Positions 13,276-25,609 of a DNA stretch of 64,000 bases are shown piece after piece. A model generated the notes under the pieces. It saw only the letters and a program-made list of their open reading frames with translations. It was not told where the DNA came from and did not search any database. The DNA lies in contig CP085826.1 of the NCBI GenBank assembly GCA_020809705.1, positions 2,666,001 to 2,730,000 on the forward strand, in the 5' to 3' direction. Position 1 is the first letter of the stretch; each line of letters begins with the position of its first letter. The translations under genes and the position numbers were made by a program. Source of the DNA: Calonectria ilicicola (lineage: Eukaryota > Ascomycota > Sordariomycetes > Hypocreales > Nectriaceae).

Positions 13276-13832
13276 ATGCTTTTCTTCGGAAACCTCATCT
13301 ACAGTATGCGAATTCCCTCCCTTCCTCTGGTTAACCTCCTCTTGAACGGCGTTGCTAACCCGAGCTGCTTCCAGTCATTGTTGTACGCACAACCGCCATC
13401 GTGACTGTTTTGCGCCGAAGAGTCGATTGATAACACTCGAGACAGCTCCTCATTAATGCCATCGCCATCCTTTCCGAAGACCGATTCCTCGCGCGCAGTA
13501 CGCCCCTCCCCTCCCCCCGCGCTTGGCGCAAGGCAATGGCTTCGATCCCTCTCTGACACTCTTCCGCCTCGTGTGCGGCTTCCAGTTAACCTCTCTCCCG
13601 CTTCTTACGACCCTGCCTTTGGCTCCGGCGCCGATGCCAGTATCAAGGCCAAGGTCATCCATCTTATTGCCAGCGTCCGAACCCTTATGCGAAGTACGTG
13701 ACCCCTCGCCGATATCTGCCCGTCTCGAAATGGCATGCGCCAGCAAGAATTGCTAACAAGTTGACTTAAATCATAGTGCCTTTGATATTTTTCAATGGAG
13801 CCATCATCTTGTACGAACTTATTCTGGGTTAG
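13276..13832 (+). CDS. YOS1: Yos1-like ER-Golgi transport protein (IER3IP1 family)
   Basis: Small membrane protein of the Yip1-Yif1-Yos1 complex that acts in COPII vesicle traffic. Five exons: 13276-13303, 13375-13382 (8 nt), 13446-13497, 13586-13693, 13777-13832, giving 83 aa, the family length. The product begins MLFFGNLIYSIIVLLINAIA, continues ILSEDRFLARI, then KAKVIHLIASVRTLMRMP, and ends ILYELILG: an N-terminal hydrophobic segment, the ERFL-like motif, the SVRTxMR motif and a C-terminal membrane helix. The 8-nt second exon is needed to keep phase, and makes the N-terminal block the same length (27 residues up to the RF of the motif) as in human IER3IP1. About 55% of the gene is intron. 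Confidence 0.93.
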
Positions 13833-14540
13833 GGGATGTATTTGATCACGAGCAGGACAGATATGAGAGACCGAAAAGGAGGCAGACCCGGACAACATAC
13901 CTTTAGGCATTTTCGGCGTTGCATAATGAAATGATTTACGGCTAGCGGTGCAATTTTTTTTCTTTCGTCTTTGTTTCCGCCTGTTTAGTTGTGGAATGGA
14001 TTACAGCATGCGGAGCGGAAATGAGCAAGAGGCAGAGGCAAGTTCTGGCCGCTTTTTTCATCCGTATATTGCACTAATGGGCCGCCTACATGGTGTTTTG
14101 CCCAAGGCTCTGTTATGCAATACATCCGCTTCATTGACACAGTCGCGCTCATATGCCCATTAGGGAGGAATATCGCTCCAAACGATTAATTGAATCATCC
14201 ACTCTGTCCCTTGCGTATCGCATTCGTCCCAAAAGTCAGTGGTTGTCTTTCATGCTCCGACTCCCAAGACGTGCAAGAAAAAGCACATGGCCATCCCGGA
14301 ACTATATCTTCTGGCAACAAGAAAAAAAAAGTTACAAGAAGGGAATAAGCCAACAACGCGCTTTCTGATGCTGTGTGCTCCCGTCCCTAGTTTTGCCAGC
14401 ACAATGTGGTTAAAAAAAAAAGAAAACATTGCAAATGTATATCCTGTCATCCATCATCCATACAGCTACCGAGACCATAAATGACAAATATTCACGTATC
14501 CCTTTCAAAAAATGCCATATGTTAGCGCGTGAAAAAAAAC
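13833..14540. other. Convergent 3' intergenic region
   Basis: Between the 3' ends of YOS1 (+) and creB (-). Contains several A-runs and T-runs (for example near 13950, 14325 and 14410) compatible with 3' UTRs; no gene is seen. Confidence 0.55.
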
Positions 14541-16999
14541 TCATGTCGATGAAAGCACGTTTGCGCTCTTTTTCCGCCCAAGCCCAAAGCTGAGTCGGTC
14601 CTTGAGTTTCTCGTGCTTGTCACTGCTGTCGCCATTTTGCGAGCCGTTGAGAGCCTGAGCTGTGCCTTTATCCTTGTGGTGGAATAGACTGAAGCTCTTC
14701 TTGGACATCGATTTGCTGCCACGTTTGGACCTGTCCAAGAAACTCGAGTGACTGGTGCCGTTTTCCTTCTTTCTTTGGTCATCTTCCTGTGCTGCTGTCT
14801 TCTTGCTCGCCTCAAGCACTTTCTGAAGCTCATCCTGTTCGGTTCGCCGCGCTTGGATGGCTTTGGCTTGTTCGTCTCGTCGTCTCTTTTCGTCCACCTT
14901 GGCCTGCTTCTCTCTTTCCTTTTCTCTTTCCTTTTCAGCTTGCTTCTCTGCCTTCTCAGCAGCTTCGCGCAGCTTCTTCTCCCGTTTCTTCTCTTCTTTT
15001 GTCTTTGGGTCCTCTTTGGTAGTCTCAGTTCTCCGGAGCCCGTTTGCTACCGGTGCCGGAATCTGGGGGACTGGCGTTTCTGGAATAGTTGGTATTGATG
15101 ATGGCACCGTGGGGGCCGTAGTCGCGTGGGCTAAACCGACTAGTGGCTCCTGTTCATGAATAGGAGAAGTAGGTTGTGTCATCTGCCGCTTCAACGGCAC
15201 CGAATCTGACTTGTCACTGTTATCTTGGGCGAGATTTGCGGCTTCGTTGGCGAGCTTCACCTCCTCCATGCCTTCTCTTTCTTGCTCCTCTCTGACTTTT
15301 TCAAATGTCGTCTCTTGGTAAAAGAGAACGTACGCAGTAGCCATTCCTGGTTTGTCACCGAAAAAGTTGCGGACAAAGTGTTTGTCCACCGGCTCAACCA
15401 TTTCATCGTCGAACAGGACCCAGCCACGGTCCTTGGTCTTAATGATGGAAACATAATGACCGTGATAAGCATTTCCGCCTATGTGAACCACCACTGCATA
15501 CAGCTCGTACAGCCGGTCGGGGTCCGCTGCATCCTCGGTTGTATTGAACATGCGCAGGTGGTAGGGGTACACAACACGATGGAAGAGCTTTTGTAGTCGG
15601 CTGTAGTCTTCGGTGTACTTGAAACGCTTTAGATGCAGCGTGAGGACCTTGGGCAATCGTTTCACCTTCATTCGCTTCTCAGCCTCCTGAAGACCGCCGC
15701 AGTGGTCGCAGTGAAACTTGTTTCGTTCACACAGCATTTCCTCAGCAGAAAATTTGCGCAAACAGGATGTGACAGACGAGTGCTCCTCCAGATCGATCGA
15801 TAGATCCAGGAATGTCTCATCACGTTGAGATGCGGTCTCGCATGTCAAACACTTGGTTTCTGAGGTCAATACACCCTCAAAAATATCATGAACCCATCCG
15901 GTCCCTGGTGTTTGAGCACCTGTGCCGTTCACCAGCGCAGATCCTAATGCGTTTTCTACTGACTTCTTTAGGCCATCGTCTGCTTGGAGCTGCATTTTTC
16001 GGGCAGCAGCCTCGACATTGGTGATGACATCATTCAGGACTAGACCGTAAAATTCGTGAGCATCTTGATGCATTGAGTTTCGGAACATTTCGTTGTCGCG
16101 CTTAAAAATTTCAAGAAATCGTTGAGGGCTGAGGACACCCGTCCGGGTACTGCTTTCGAGCAGAGCTAGAAAAATGTCCTTGAGGCCAGTGAACGTGCAC
16201 TCTTCCATCCCATACGCAGCTGCATTTTCTTGCGCCAGTTCAAGAATAGGACCCTTGAGCATGGCCTGCTTCTTCTTGTATTCGGGAGTGTCAGGTTTAT
16301 CCTCAGGTCGTAGCCCAACTTGGCCGGGTAATTGTTGGTTGATGGCTTGCCGTTGCTTGATCACCTGAGCCGTGCTAAGACCCTTTTGCTTTCCGGGGGG
16401 CTGTGTCGCGGGATTCGGTGGCGGAGGGGGTCTGATCGTGACGTTGACTTTGGGATGAGTACCGTTCGGGGTATCAGAAGGGGAGCGCGAAGGGTAATTT
16501 ATGACATTCTCGCGGAAAGAATCCGAGTAGAATAGAGCTTGCACGATGGAATTGCAGTAACTGGATTCTGGGTCAGTGGATCAGTGTTGGTGGTGCGCGC
16601 GTTGGGCTTCATACCATGTATTTCCAAACTAAGCAACAAGTCAGGTCAACAACGACATTCGTGACGATTTGAATAATGAACAAGAGGAACATACGTTTTC
16701 AAGACCAAAGAATCTGTCGGTGCCATCATCTCGTAAAGGACCGGAATTCTGCAGCATCTTTTCTAAAGGGGTGAGGTCGAGCACCGGCTCTTCTTTTTTC
16801 TTGGCGAGGGCATCTTTAGACGGTGTTGTCGAGACCTATTAGCGGAGCGGCATTTTGTTAGCAATCGTCGCAAAGTTCCAGGCAAGGATGGCAGCGGTCG
16901 AAATCAGCTATGGTGATCGCGGATTTCTAGAGGAAAAGGGGAGGGGGGGTGGCGACGTACCGTGCCAGAGCCCTTGATTTTGTTGAAGAAGCTGGCCAT
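14541..16999 (-). CDS. creB: CreB-type ubiquitin C-terminal hydrolase
   Basis: Deubiquitinase of the UBP/USP12-46 class. Aspergillus CreB works with CreC in carbon catabolite repression and transporter turnover. Exons on the complement: 16999-16961, 16835-16695, 16628-16615 (14 nt), 16560-14541, giving 737 aa. The N-terminus [13 protein letters not shown] leads to [20 protein letters not shown], whose catalytic Cys is residue 65. The Cys codon is split TG|T across the intron after the 14-nt exon. The His box [12 protein letters not shown] puts the catalytic His near residue 433, followed by [12 protein letters not shown]. Two CxxC pairs (CLTC, CDHC) fit the USP zinc-binding fingers. The C-terminal 250 residues are a Lys/Glu-rich coiled coil with basic Ser-rich ends, as in fungal CreB. 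The start is chosen because it is the first Met in phase. Confidence 0.95.
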
Positions 17000-19900
17000 T
17001 TCGGCGTGGTCGGGGTGTCGTCGGGGTTGAGAGCCCGAATCGAGCTGAGGACGAAGTCGAACGGCCGACCACAGAAGCCGGACGGCACCAGCTCAGTGGG
17101 GATGGTCGCAATTGAGGGCGGGTATCATGCGAAAGCGAGTTCGGGCTGATTGCGAAGGAGAATTGTGCACACAGGTTTGAGAGACAACACCATGCGAGGT
17201 GGTTCGGTCGCTGAATTGACAGTGGCGGAGAGCGTGACGTGGGACGCGATGGGCGCTGGAACGGACTACTGGTATAGGCAGGCGAAGGGGAGGGAATGGG
17301 GCCCAGATCGGAAAAGAATTGCGCAGCGGTCGGAGGGTTCGAGGCGATCAGAACGGGAGCTGGAAATGCCAAGGAGAGAAGAACAAGAAGGAGGATGCGC
17401 AAAAAGAGAAAAGAGCTAAAGGTCGCAGGCTGATGTAGTAGGTAGGTGTGCGTAGGTAGGTGGTGGCGGGAGGACGATGGCCTGCTTTGGAGTGTCCAGG
17501 ACTCCAGGCTCGAACCTGGGGGAGGAGGGGGCTCTGGGGGCCGGGGGGAGGGAGGCTACTGGGAATAGTGGGTGTTACAGTTGGTGTGGTGGTGGCAGAC
17601 TCTGTACCTGCCTATGTTTAGCGCAACGCATAGGTACCTCCGCACACACCTCGACCCGGGATGTAGAATCGGGAGGTAAGGCGTAGTGCCCTGTGGCCGA
17701 ACAAGGCGGTGCAGAGCAATGCAAAGCAGAGACCCGTATCTTATTTTGGGTGAGAGCGTGTTGGTTTCGGGCAATATTGGCCGATTTGGGGGTGGTCATA
17801 GCATCGCAGGCTCTGAAGCGGAGGATGCAGCCATGCTCAGATCCAAAAAGAAACCACCGCTTCAGGCTCGACAAGAAACCGGCCTCGCCTTTTCTTTCAC
17901 TGGGATGGGGCTGCAGCAGTTGCAGAGTGGGCTGCAGTGTGTGCTGCCATGGACGACGCAATGGTAGATGCTGACCCCAGTTTGCCCGGACAGCCCCCCA
18001 ACGAGGAGTGGATAATGGTGGGCCGCCCCGACCAGAGAACCCTCCCTAGACTGTCTGGGGTGGTGGTTATAGTGACGAGGATCGATTACACACAAAACTC
18101 CTGATTCAACGTTGTGCGCACGCGAGACCGGACGGAGATTGTACCGAGTCCCGAGCCTAGCTACGGACCGCCCAGCGAGGGGAGCGGGAAAAACAAACCA
18201 ATTAGTGATCCAGGACGGGGAAAGCCCAGGACGGTGCCTTTGGCTCTTGGCATCGTAATCCAAGCGGCCGGACTTGAGCTCTGGACTCGAGGCAACTTGT
18301 AGGTGGATCGTAGCGCCTGAGCGGAGAAGGTCAAGAGTGGGGATGGGTGGTGTGGTGGGGGGCGCCGCAATGGTTCAGGATGGATTCGTCGGGCGGTGGT
18401 TCCATCGAGCCCCGGGCGGGCGATGAGCCCATTGGACTGGTTGACACTTGACTGCGAGGACTGAAAGGCCTGGCCACGAGGCACTGGCATGGGTGCGAGC
18501 AGCCCAAAGGCCTGAGGGGGGAGAGACGCGACCAGGCAGGGTGTTAAGCATGGATGGGGCAAGGCATGGGGAGACTGGTGGGATTGGACGAGCCCGATAT
18601 GATGCTTGCGAAGAAGCAGCCATCAGCAGGAACCGCACCGTAGCCGTGCGTGTTGAGTTGCAGTAGCAGCGGCTAGAGGCACCACTGCAGTAGTTGACAG
18701 TCTTCCGAGTTGACGAATGGCACCGAACAAGGAGACACCAACGCGGTGCGAGAGAAGCTCGGTTGGTGGTGCTGCCTTTATCCTTATTTTGTGTGTTGTG
18801 TGTGGGAGTTGCTGGCATGGACATTGAGGAAGCGACACACCAAATTGGTATGCCGGTAATCCCCCGTCCATTAACTACAGCATTATTCCCTTTTTACTTC
18901 TCACATCACACACCCATCCGTCATCTTACATGAGGAGGCGTCGTCGTCCTGTCTCACCCGAGCCCTTGGCGGGGAAAAGAACGCTGCTTAAGCAAGCCTT
19001 GTCGCATGCACCGCCGATTCGGAATCGGGACCACATCCACTAATGGCTGCCCACTGGATCCCAACCGCTGGATCCAACCGCTGATGGAATCTGCTATGCT
19101 ACCCCGAGTAAGGTAACCTCGCTGCACGAGTCAAACTGTACGTCCAGCACACGCAACCAACGGCGCCACACGTTGGCGGCCAAGCGATGATGGATTTAGA
19201 ATCTTTGGTTGCCGAAGGCGTTGGGGAGGGGGCTGACTTTAGCCGGAAACCAGGCAGGAACGACGGCTTGACCATTCGACAGTCGAATCTAGCCAAGCCC
19301 ACCGTTGCGGCACGGCAGTCCTTGGATGCCAACTCGGATACATTCTCTCAACTAAATTGGACTCGAAGGCATTGGAACTAACACCAAAGCTGGCACGTGT
19401 CCTTCCATCCCTTTTTTCGCAGTAACAATGGACATAGTGTATGCTATCTCCGTGGCTGATCCCAATGCGCGACTTGTCACTGGTTACGAGACCGAGCTTT
19501 GTCGATCGGGGATGCAGCAGCTCAAGCTCAGCAAAGCGAGCCGCAGGCACAGCACAGCAGAGAAACTCAAAACCCCTAACGCTGGAGATCCCCCAGAGAA
19601 GAGCATAGATCGTCCAGGGTCTATATTGGGTCGGGGGAGAATGCCAAGTTATTCATGCTCTTTGCCCGCTTCACGACAGCACTCTGCACAGAGGAGGCTG
19701 CGAATCGCTCGGTGTGTTTGGTAAATACCTACCTTCTTTTTTATTTTGCTTTCCCCTTCACCTCTCTCGCTTTCAACACTTTGGACTTTGTTCATCTTGT
19801 CACGTTAGGCCCGGAAAGTCTCGCCAACTTCGGGTACACCAGGGAAATAGGCCCAATTTGCCCCCAAAAAGGCAAGGCGAATGTGTGCTCCTCATCGAGC

Positions 19901-22204
19901 CCCCAGTCAAGTAAGGTCGCGGCCAGGCACACCATCTATGGAAGTAGGCCCCGTATCATCCCAGTCCTTGCATCCCCAGCTGTGCTGTACGTCGAGCCGC
20001 TTCTGACGCCCATGGGCCAGGCCACTGCACCCGAGTAGGCAGTTGACCACTGTTCTGGGCCTTATCCATATTCCTCAACAGGGCCCAGGTCGGTGTGCGG
20101 CTCGCCAAGGGCACTGCGAACCCAGACGTGTTCAGGGAAGAAGACATTTGAGATGAGCCCCTCTTTCACCGTATCTAACGCTCAGAAACGTGTGATGAGA
20201 TGAGCTGCCCTGCCAATTCCAACCCAGATACATGCGCACACACACACACATACACGCCCGCACAAGGTTGATGCAACGGGCCATTGACCATACATACACT
20301 CAAACAACGACGACAACGTTATGCCTCACCTATGTACATGATCCATCCCCCCGCCTCTGCTCACCATCCCTCTCCGCCTAGCATGATGCGACATGGCGAC
20401 AAAGTGTGGGGTTGCGTCGCGCACTCCGTCTCCGTTACCTGCTCACATCACCAATCACTTGGCCCCAGGTTCCCAACCACGAAGGCGGTATCCTATCACA
20501 CGCATCCTCCCGCGCCCTAGTCGGTCCGTTGTCAAGTCCATCGGCGCCTTCGCATATCTCCAAGTATGGTCGGAAACGCATCCTGGTTACCATTCCGCCT
20601 GCCCGCCTACCCGACTCTCCGTAAATCCTGCGTTTCGGTTGTTACTCTACTGTCGCGTGGCTCTCGGTCTCGTGGCTGGGAACCCGACTTGTCGCCCTCG
20701 CTTGTTGGTGAGCCCTGATCCGCCCATCTGACCTATTGCTGGGTGTCGCCAATGGGCATGGCGCGCCTTTTTAAGCGGTTCGGCATTGCCAACTTCACCG
20801 ACCTCAGCCTAAGCCAAGGTTTTCCCCAAGTGAAGCGAGCCCCGCCCGTGGATGTGATGGCGTCGGCGAACTGTGCCCGTTATGTGTGGCGCTATTCAGG
20901 GCGTTATGCAGCGAAGCCTTTTGCCCTGCAGAGTTGCGCTATAATTGTTGCATGCTTGCTTTTTTTGTTTGCTCTGTTCCCGCAGGAAGCTCATCTGGCA
21001 TTGTTCTGGAACAACGTCATGTGCGTTAGCGCTGGTTCGCCCTCCCCTCTCACGCACACCACCTGATTATCGCACCCGCTTAAATCCACGCAAGCGCAGT
21101 TGGCTTCCCCGCCTTCATGTACCATGACGAAAAGTGGCCGTTTTGGGTGACCGATTGATTACATTGGTGGCACATCCTAGTTAGACACACCTGGAAACTC
21201 TGAAAGGTTTTAGAAAATATACCGGAGACCAAAATAATACCCCGATAATGCCTATCAGAGTCTCGGCCACAATGCAAACGATTCAATAATTGGTTGCAGA
21301 ACGATTGTGGAACCGATTTCTAGGCGCGTCACTGCCAATTCAGTTGTAGTATTTAATCGGGACTTCAAACATAGCCTTTGGTGACAGACATTCGAACTGC
21401 GGTGTTGCTACTGGAAGTATCATCTACATGCACGTTTCGTCCACTGATTAGCCTCTCGTACCCTGAAAATCGTCTTACAACCAGCCAAAGTCTCGACTAT
21501 TGGGAGGGAGACGAGAGCACTAGTGTAAGGAATAACAGGGGGTTTTATCGAATCAACCATTTTTATCTATCCAAACTCAAGGATTTGTAGTTTTTTTTGT
21601 TTTGTTTTTTTACAACCAGGCACAACCTTTAGTCGCTCAGGGTCAAGGATTTTATGACAAAAATCCTTGAGTGAGCTTACGAAGAAGGTGAAACATGCAC
21701 AAGAAGCCTGCCGAATCGCGATGGGGCTGCCGCTGCTGCAAAGCATGGATGTTCCCTTGCGGGCTCTCCCGAGTGTGCCGCTCGATTATTCACAGCAAAA
21801 CTAAGCCTAGTGGGTTCTTTCCATGAACTAACCTCGGGGCGGGAATTCGCGGATCCTTACCAAGCAGGACACTTTTTTTTAAAACTTGATACGCAATATT
21901 TCTGGCCATGTTAAAGGAGATGGGGTTCTGACAAATAATCCGGAGGGCTCGGCATCGATCAACATACAAATCATGTACGACAGCACGGGGTTTGATCCCA
22001 GCAGGACCCGCTTTGTTATCAGGACTATTGGCACTTTTGACGGCGAGTTCTTCATGAGGAAACAGGCAAACAGCCAGGCAAGTAGATTGTACGTATTACT
22101 CCTTTAATCTTTAACTTCGCACTTGCACAAGAGCCCCGCTCTGGATCTGAGGCTTGCGGATAACTCGAAACTTCCGTTAGGATGCCTAGTTACGGTACCT
22201 TGCC
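17000..22204. other. 5.2-kb gene-poor interval
   Basis: Begins with the creB promoter. ORFs are short, overlap on both strands and have no recognisable domains; codon use looks random. The 18-21 kb part is GC-rich with many CA/CT-rich patches. From about 21.1 kb it becomes more AT-rich and contains a short inverted repeat (21643-21670). A 73-codon frame at 21886-22107 (GDGVLTNNPEGSASINIQ) looks mildly protein-like but I cannot place it. Long UTRs, non-coding RNA or decayed sequence are possible. Confidence 0.5.
21577..21670. repeat. Three copies of TCAAGGATTT, two forming a hairpin
   Basis: TCAAGGATTT occurs at 21577-21586 and 21643-21652, and its reverse complement at 21661-21670. The last two extend to a perfect 11-bp stem (21643-21653 with 21660-21670) around a 6-nt loop, in AT-rich DNA next to a T-run. 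Confidence 0.75.
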
Positions 22205-23482
22205 TCACTTTTCCTTAGCGGGCGGCGGCGCACCGCCCGTTGTGGGAAGACCCATAAAGATCTTGAAGTAGTCCTGCCCGATGATGTTAGAATTCTGGAA
22301 TATTCACAACATGATTTTGCCTTTCTTGCGTTGTTGGGGTGACTTACATAGATCATCCACTGAAGGCCTGTCAGAGTGCCGATCATGACAATTCGCACGG
22401 GGAGGCCATTCCACAAGCCGGAGAAGCCGATATCTTTATAAATGCGGCCCATGGCGCCGCCAAATGCTTCGCCAGGTTCTCGGTAGGCATTGAGCTTGCT
22501 AACCATGACGTCGGCGGGGTGAGACACGATAGCACACAAAATGCCGGCAAGATATCCAGCCGTAAATGAGACACCCGTCTGGGCGGCCTTGCCGTAATCT
22601 TCTTTCTGTCCCGGAAGACGATGATAAATCATCTCTACAATCGTCTCAAATGAGGCAAACTTCATCATGGTATAGGGAATCTGACGGCCCCACAGAGGAT
22701 ACAGACCCTTATACAAACCAGCCACACCCTCTTTACCCATGACGGTGTTAATTCCATGCAGAGTGCCGTTATAGGGGTTTGGAATAGTGCCCTGCATGCG
22801 AACTTTGACAGCTTCGAATGGGCAGAGGGCAATGTCAGCGAGAAACTCGGCGGAGGCGGAGGCGGCTAGGTACAACCCCGTTTTGTACTTGTAGGCAGCC
22901 TCTTGGCCCGCCATGTCGGAGTATGTCTTCTTGAAATACTCATACCAACCATACTTGAAAGCGCCCTGTGCACTGTAACCGAAAAGGGTTGGGCTCCACC
23001 CTGTGAAGATGCCCCGGACGCCCTCGGCACGGTAGATTTTGCCCCAAGCTTGGAAGTTGCTAGTGTATAGCTTCGAATCGACCTGGCGACGAGTCTTGAC
23101 AAGATCCAGGGGAGTTACGGCGGCATGAGTGAGGCCCTGAGGTGCAATCTGGGTCAGCGCTATGGTGGAATTCATAGACAGGCATTCTATATCGAAGCAG
23201 AAAGCGAGCAGGGGGACTTACGCAGGCCATCAATCCACCAAAGGTGCAGGCAGCATAATACTTGGGGGAGTAGAGCTCGATCTTGCCAGCCTTGGCTTGA
23301 GCCGTTGAGCTTGCCTTTTCAAACTCTCGAGTGGCCTCGCCGCTGAGCTTCTTTGCTTTATCCTTGGCGTCGTCGACAATCGAGTAGGCGCTATAAAGCT
23401 CGGGACGGGCCTGGTAAGGGGTTCGACCACCATTGTAAACTGAGGGTGGAAGGGAACTTTGCGGAGGGTGCAACGGTGACAT
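22205..23482 (-). CDS. Mitochondrial phosphate carrier (SLC25 family)
   Basis: Inner-membrane carrier that imports phosphate for oxidative phosphorylation (MIR1/PIC2 type). Exons on the complement: 23482-23222, 23136-22348, 22294-22205, giving 379 aa. Three carrier repeats are visible by their signatures PLDLVKTR, PFEAVKVR and PADVMVSK, with GGLMACGLTHAAVTPLDLVK spanning the first junction. The acceptor at 23137 was preferred to an upstream AG at about 23149 because it gives the conserved CGLTH sequence. The N-terminal 80 residues are an extension typical of filamentous fungi (YSAYSIVDDAKDKAKKL). A strong donor (AG|GTAAG, 23755) and acceptor (23503) upstream suggest a 253-bp intron in the 5' UTR. 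The last exon ends GGAPPPAKEK. Confidence 0.95.
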
Positions 23483-24481
23483 GGTGAGAGCTCAATGGGG
23501 ATCTAGGTATCTATAAGTAAATAGAATGAAAATGAGCGAATGGGGATGTCAATTGATCTATATAGAAGGTATTGTGATGCTTTGGTGGTGCGATATTGGT
23601 AAATCACCACAAAAGGACGAAACGCATTATCGCATAGGGATTTTGAAAGGACGTTGCAAGCTGAATCGAGATGATGCAGCTCGTGTGATGTCTTCTCTGA
23701 AATGACGTCGATAGAAGGAGAGCCATTCGGAAGGTGAATGGAGATGGCAACTTACCTCGGGTTCACAACAAAACAAGCCAATAGGGCTGGTGGCGATGAA
23801 GCTGATCGGTATTTCGAAGGAGGGGAAACAGCGCAAGAGAGGTTGGTGAGATGGGAATCTGAGGTTGTGTCACAGGGTGAATTCAGTTTCCGGATTTAAG
23901 CTACGAGAAGTCCGACTCGTCAAGTTGACGTCGCTTGCTGGGATAGTAGTACGTACATTTCGCGCTGCGCTATGGGAAGGTGGTGGTGGGCGGTGGGTGG
24001 CAGGTGCAAAGGAGTAAGTAAACATGAGATGAGGCATGTCATTTATGTAGCGAAAATGGGGCAAACCAAAATAGCTATTCATTTCTTAATAGTGCGCAAT
24101 TATACCAATTGAAGACGCAGTGTTTTTACCTAACTGTGCTTGGGTTCTATTTGTTGTCTACTGTGTTGACAATCACAGCATCATGTAAATTTATGTAAGT
24201 GAACCTGAATTTCAAAGTGGATCGATCATACAAGGCTGTTTCTCGCTGTCACAAGCCCGGCTTCCGGGTCACCCACCCCCCACAGCACTGATGACGGGCA
24301 GCCAGTCCAGGCGCCGAGCCCCACCATTTTTTTCTTGGTGTGCATATGCTCCCCCTCGACCCATCATCACCGCCCATTGAATCAAACCTCCTTTTACCTC
24401 CTTGACTTCGCAGATCTCACCAAGACTTGAATTTAAAAATCTCACTCCAAAAGTAAATACTGACCGCTCACCAACCACATC
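23483..24481. promoter_or_regulatory. Divergent promoter, phosphate carrier / CBS protein
   Basis: About 1 kb between facing-away start codons. Contains the proposed 5' UTR intron of the carrier gene (23503-23755, minus strand: GTAAGT donor, CTAG acceptor). The part before the CBS gene start is pyrimidine-rich. Confidence 0.5.
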
Positions 24482-25087
24482 ATGGCTGCCGTCACTGCTT
24501 CCGCCGCCGCTCCTTCGGCTCCCGCCCCTGTCACCAGCTGGTCGTCACGATACCGCGGGGTAAGTTTGTTGAAATGCCTGACCTCCTCAGTTTTGCTATC
24601 TCGTCCTTTTCCCCGCCTGCTGAAGATTGGATGTGTATTGACCAATCCCGTTTTCTAGGCTACCGTCCAAGACCTCGACCCCCCTGCTGCCCTCTCCCTC
24701 AACCCTTCCGACTCCATCAACATTGCCATCCAATCGGCGTTTGAGCGCGAATACACTCACCTAACCATTGTTGATGCCGAAAACCGCGCCCTCCTAGGCT
24801 ACATCTCCATCCCGCACCTACAGACCTTGCTGGAGGCTGGAAAGATCTCCCCCAACGACCAGCTCTCCGCCGCCATGACACGCTTCCAGCGCCGTGGCCG
24901 CAAGTATCGTGTCATCACCATGGACACCCCTCTCGAGGAGCTTGAGGATTTCTTCCGCGGCGGTCAGCCTGAGGGCTCAGCCTGGAAAGAAGAGTTTGCT
25001 GTTGTCACCGACGAAAACCGCCGCTTCGTCCTCGGCGTTGCCACTGTCCAGGACTTGGAGGAGTTTGTCAAGAGAAGACCCGCCTAA
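24482..25087 (+). CDS. Small CBS-domain protein
   Basis: Exons 24482-24559 and 24659-25087 (donor GTAAGT, acceptor CTAG), giving 168 aa. After a 20-residue Ala/Pro-rich start come two stretches that look like a CBS (Bateman) pair: SDSINIAIQSAFEREYTHLT..LLGYISIPHL (residues about 44-82) and KYRVITMDTPLEELEDFF..FVLGVATVQDLEEF (about 100-165). CBS pairs usually bind adenosine nucleotides and regulate a partner enzyme or channel. No catalytic domain is attached. Small stand-alone CBS proteins are common in filamentous ascomycetes; the ligand and partner are unknown. Confidence in the gene model is high, in function low. Confidence 0.88.
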
Positions 25088-25609
25088 GCGGCAACGAACA
25101 CACTACGAATAATGATGAGGGATGGAAAGCGGGACATTGCATATGGCTTAGTCCTTCAGGGCGAATATACCGAAAACCAGAAATAACCAAGGATATCAAT
25201 GAAAGACAAAGCAGAGCATCACAGGCGTTGGAGGAACTATACAGGAGACTGGGAAGACGGACTCTTTCACATCACATTTCACAATTCGTGATGGCACAAG
25301 TCCTTTTGACTTGGTTGGATTTTCTTTCTAACAATTGGCACGGGAATATCAACTACGGATGATTGGAGAATATCTGCTTTCAACATAGTGGACCGTTAAG
25401 GCTTTCAATGGAACGTTCGCAATGTCAATTGCAATCACAAGAGTGATGGGTAATCAGGCCACATATTTCTAGGGTAGCGCACACCCAACCTTTCCAATGC
25501 CAAGTAGAACAAGGCTCTGAATGTGGATAAAGACCAGAGACAAATGAACCCCATTTGCACCAAGTGCTCAGCCTGGTCGAAAGTCGCAGAATGTCTGGTA
25601 ACGGATTGT
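25088..25609. other. Convergent 3' intergenic region
   Basis: 522 bp between the CBS gene (+) and the lipocalin-like gene (-); only 3' UTR-like sequence is seen. Confidence 0.5.

Noticed and set aside
17495..17525. tRNA T-arm-like sequence (CAGGTTCGAGCCTGG on the minus strand)
   Set aside because: The stem pairs only with a 6-nt loop instead of 7 and no acceptor stem, D-arm or anticodon arm can be formed around it.
20743..21066. 107-codon frame with a hydrophobic stretch
   Set aside because: Only weakly protein-like, no homologue recognised and no regulatory context.
23149..23175. Alternative acceptors for exon 2 of the phosphate carrier
   Set aside because: The AG at about 23149 also keeps frame but inserts IAPQ before GLTHAAVTPLDLVK; the acceptor at 23137 matches the family better.
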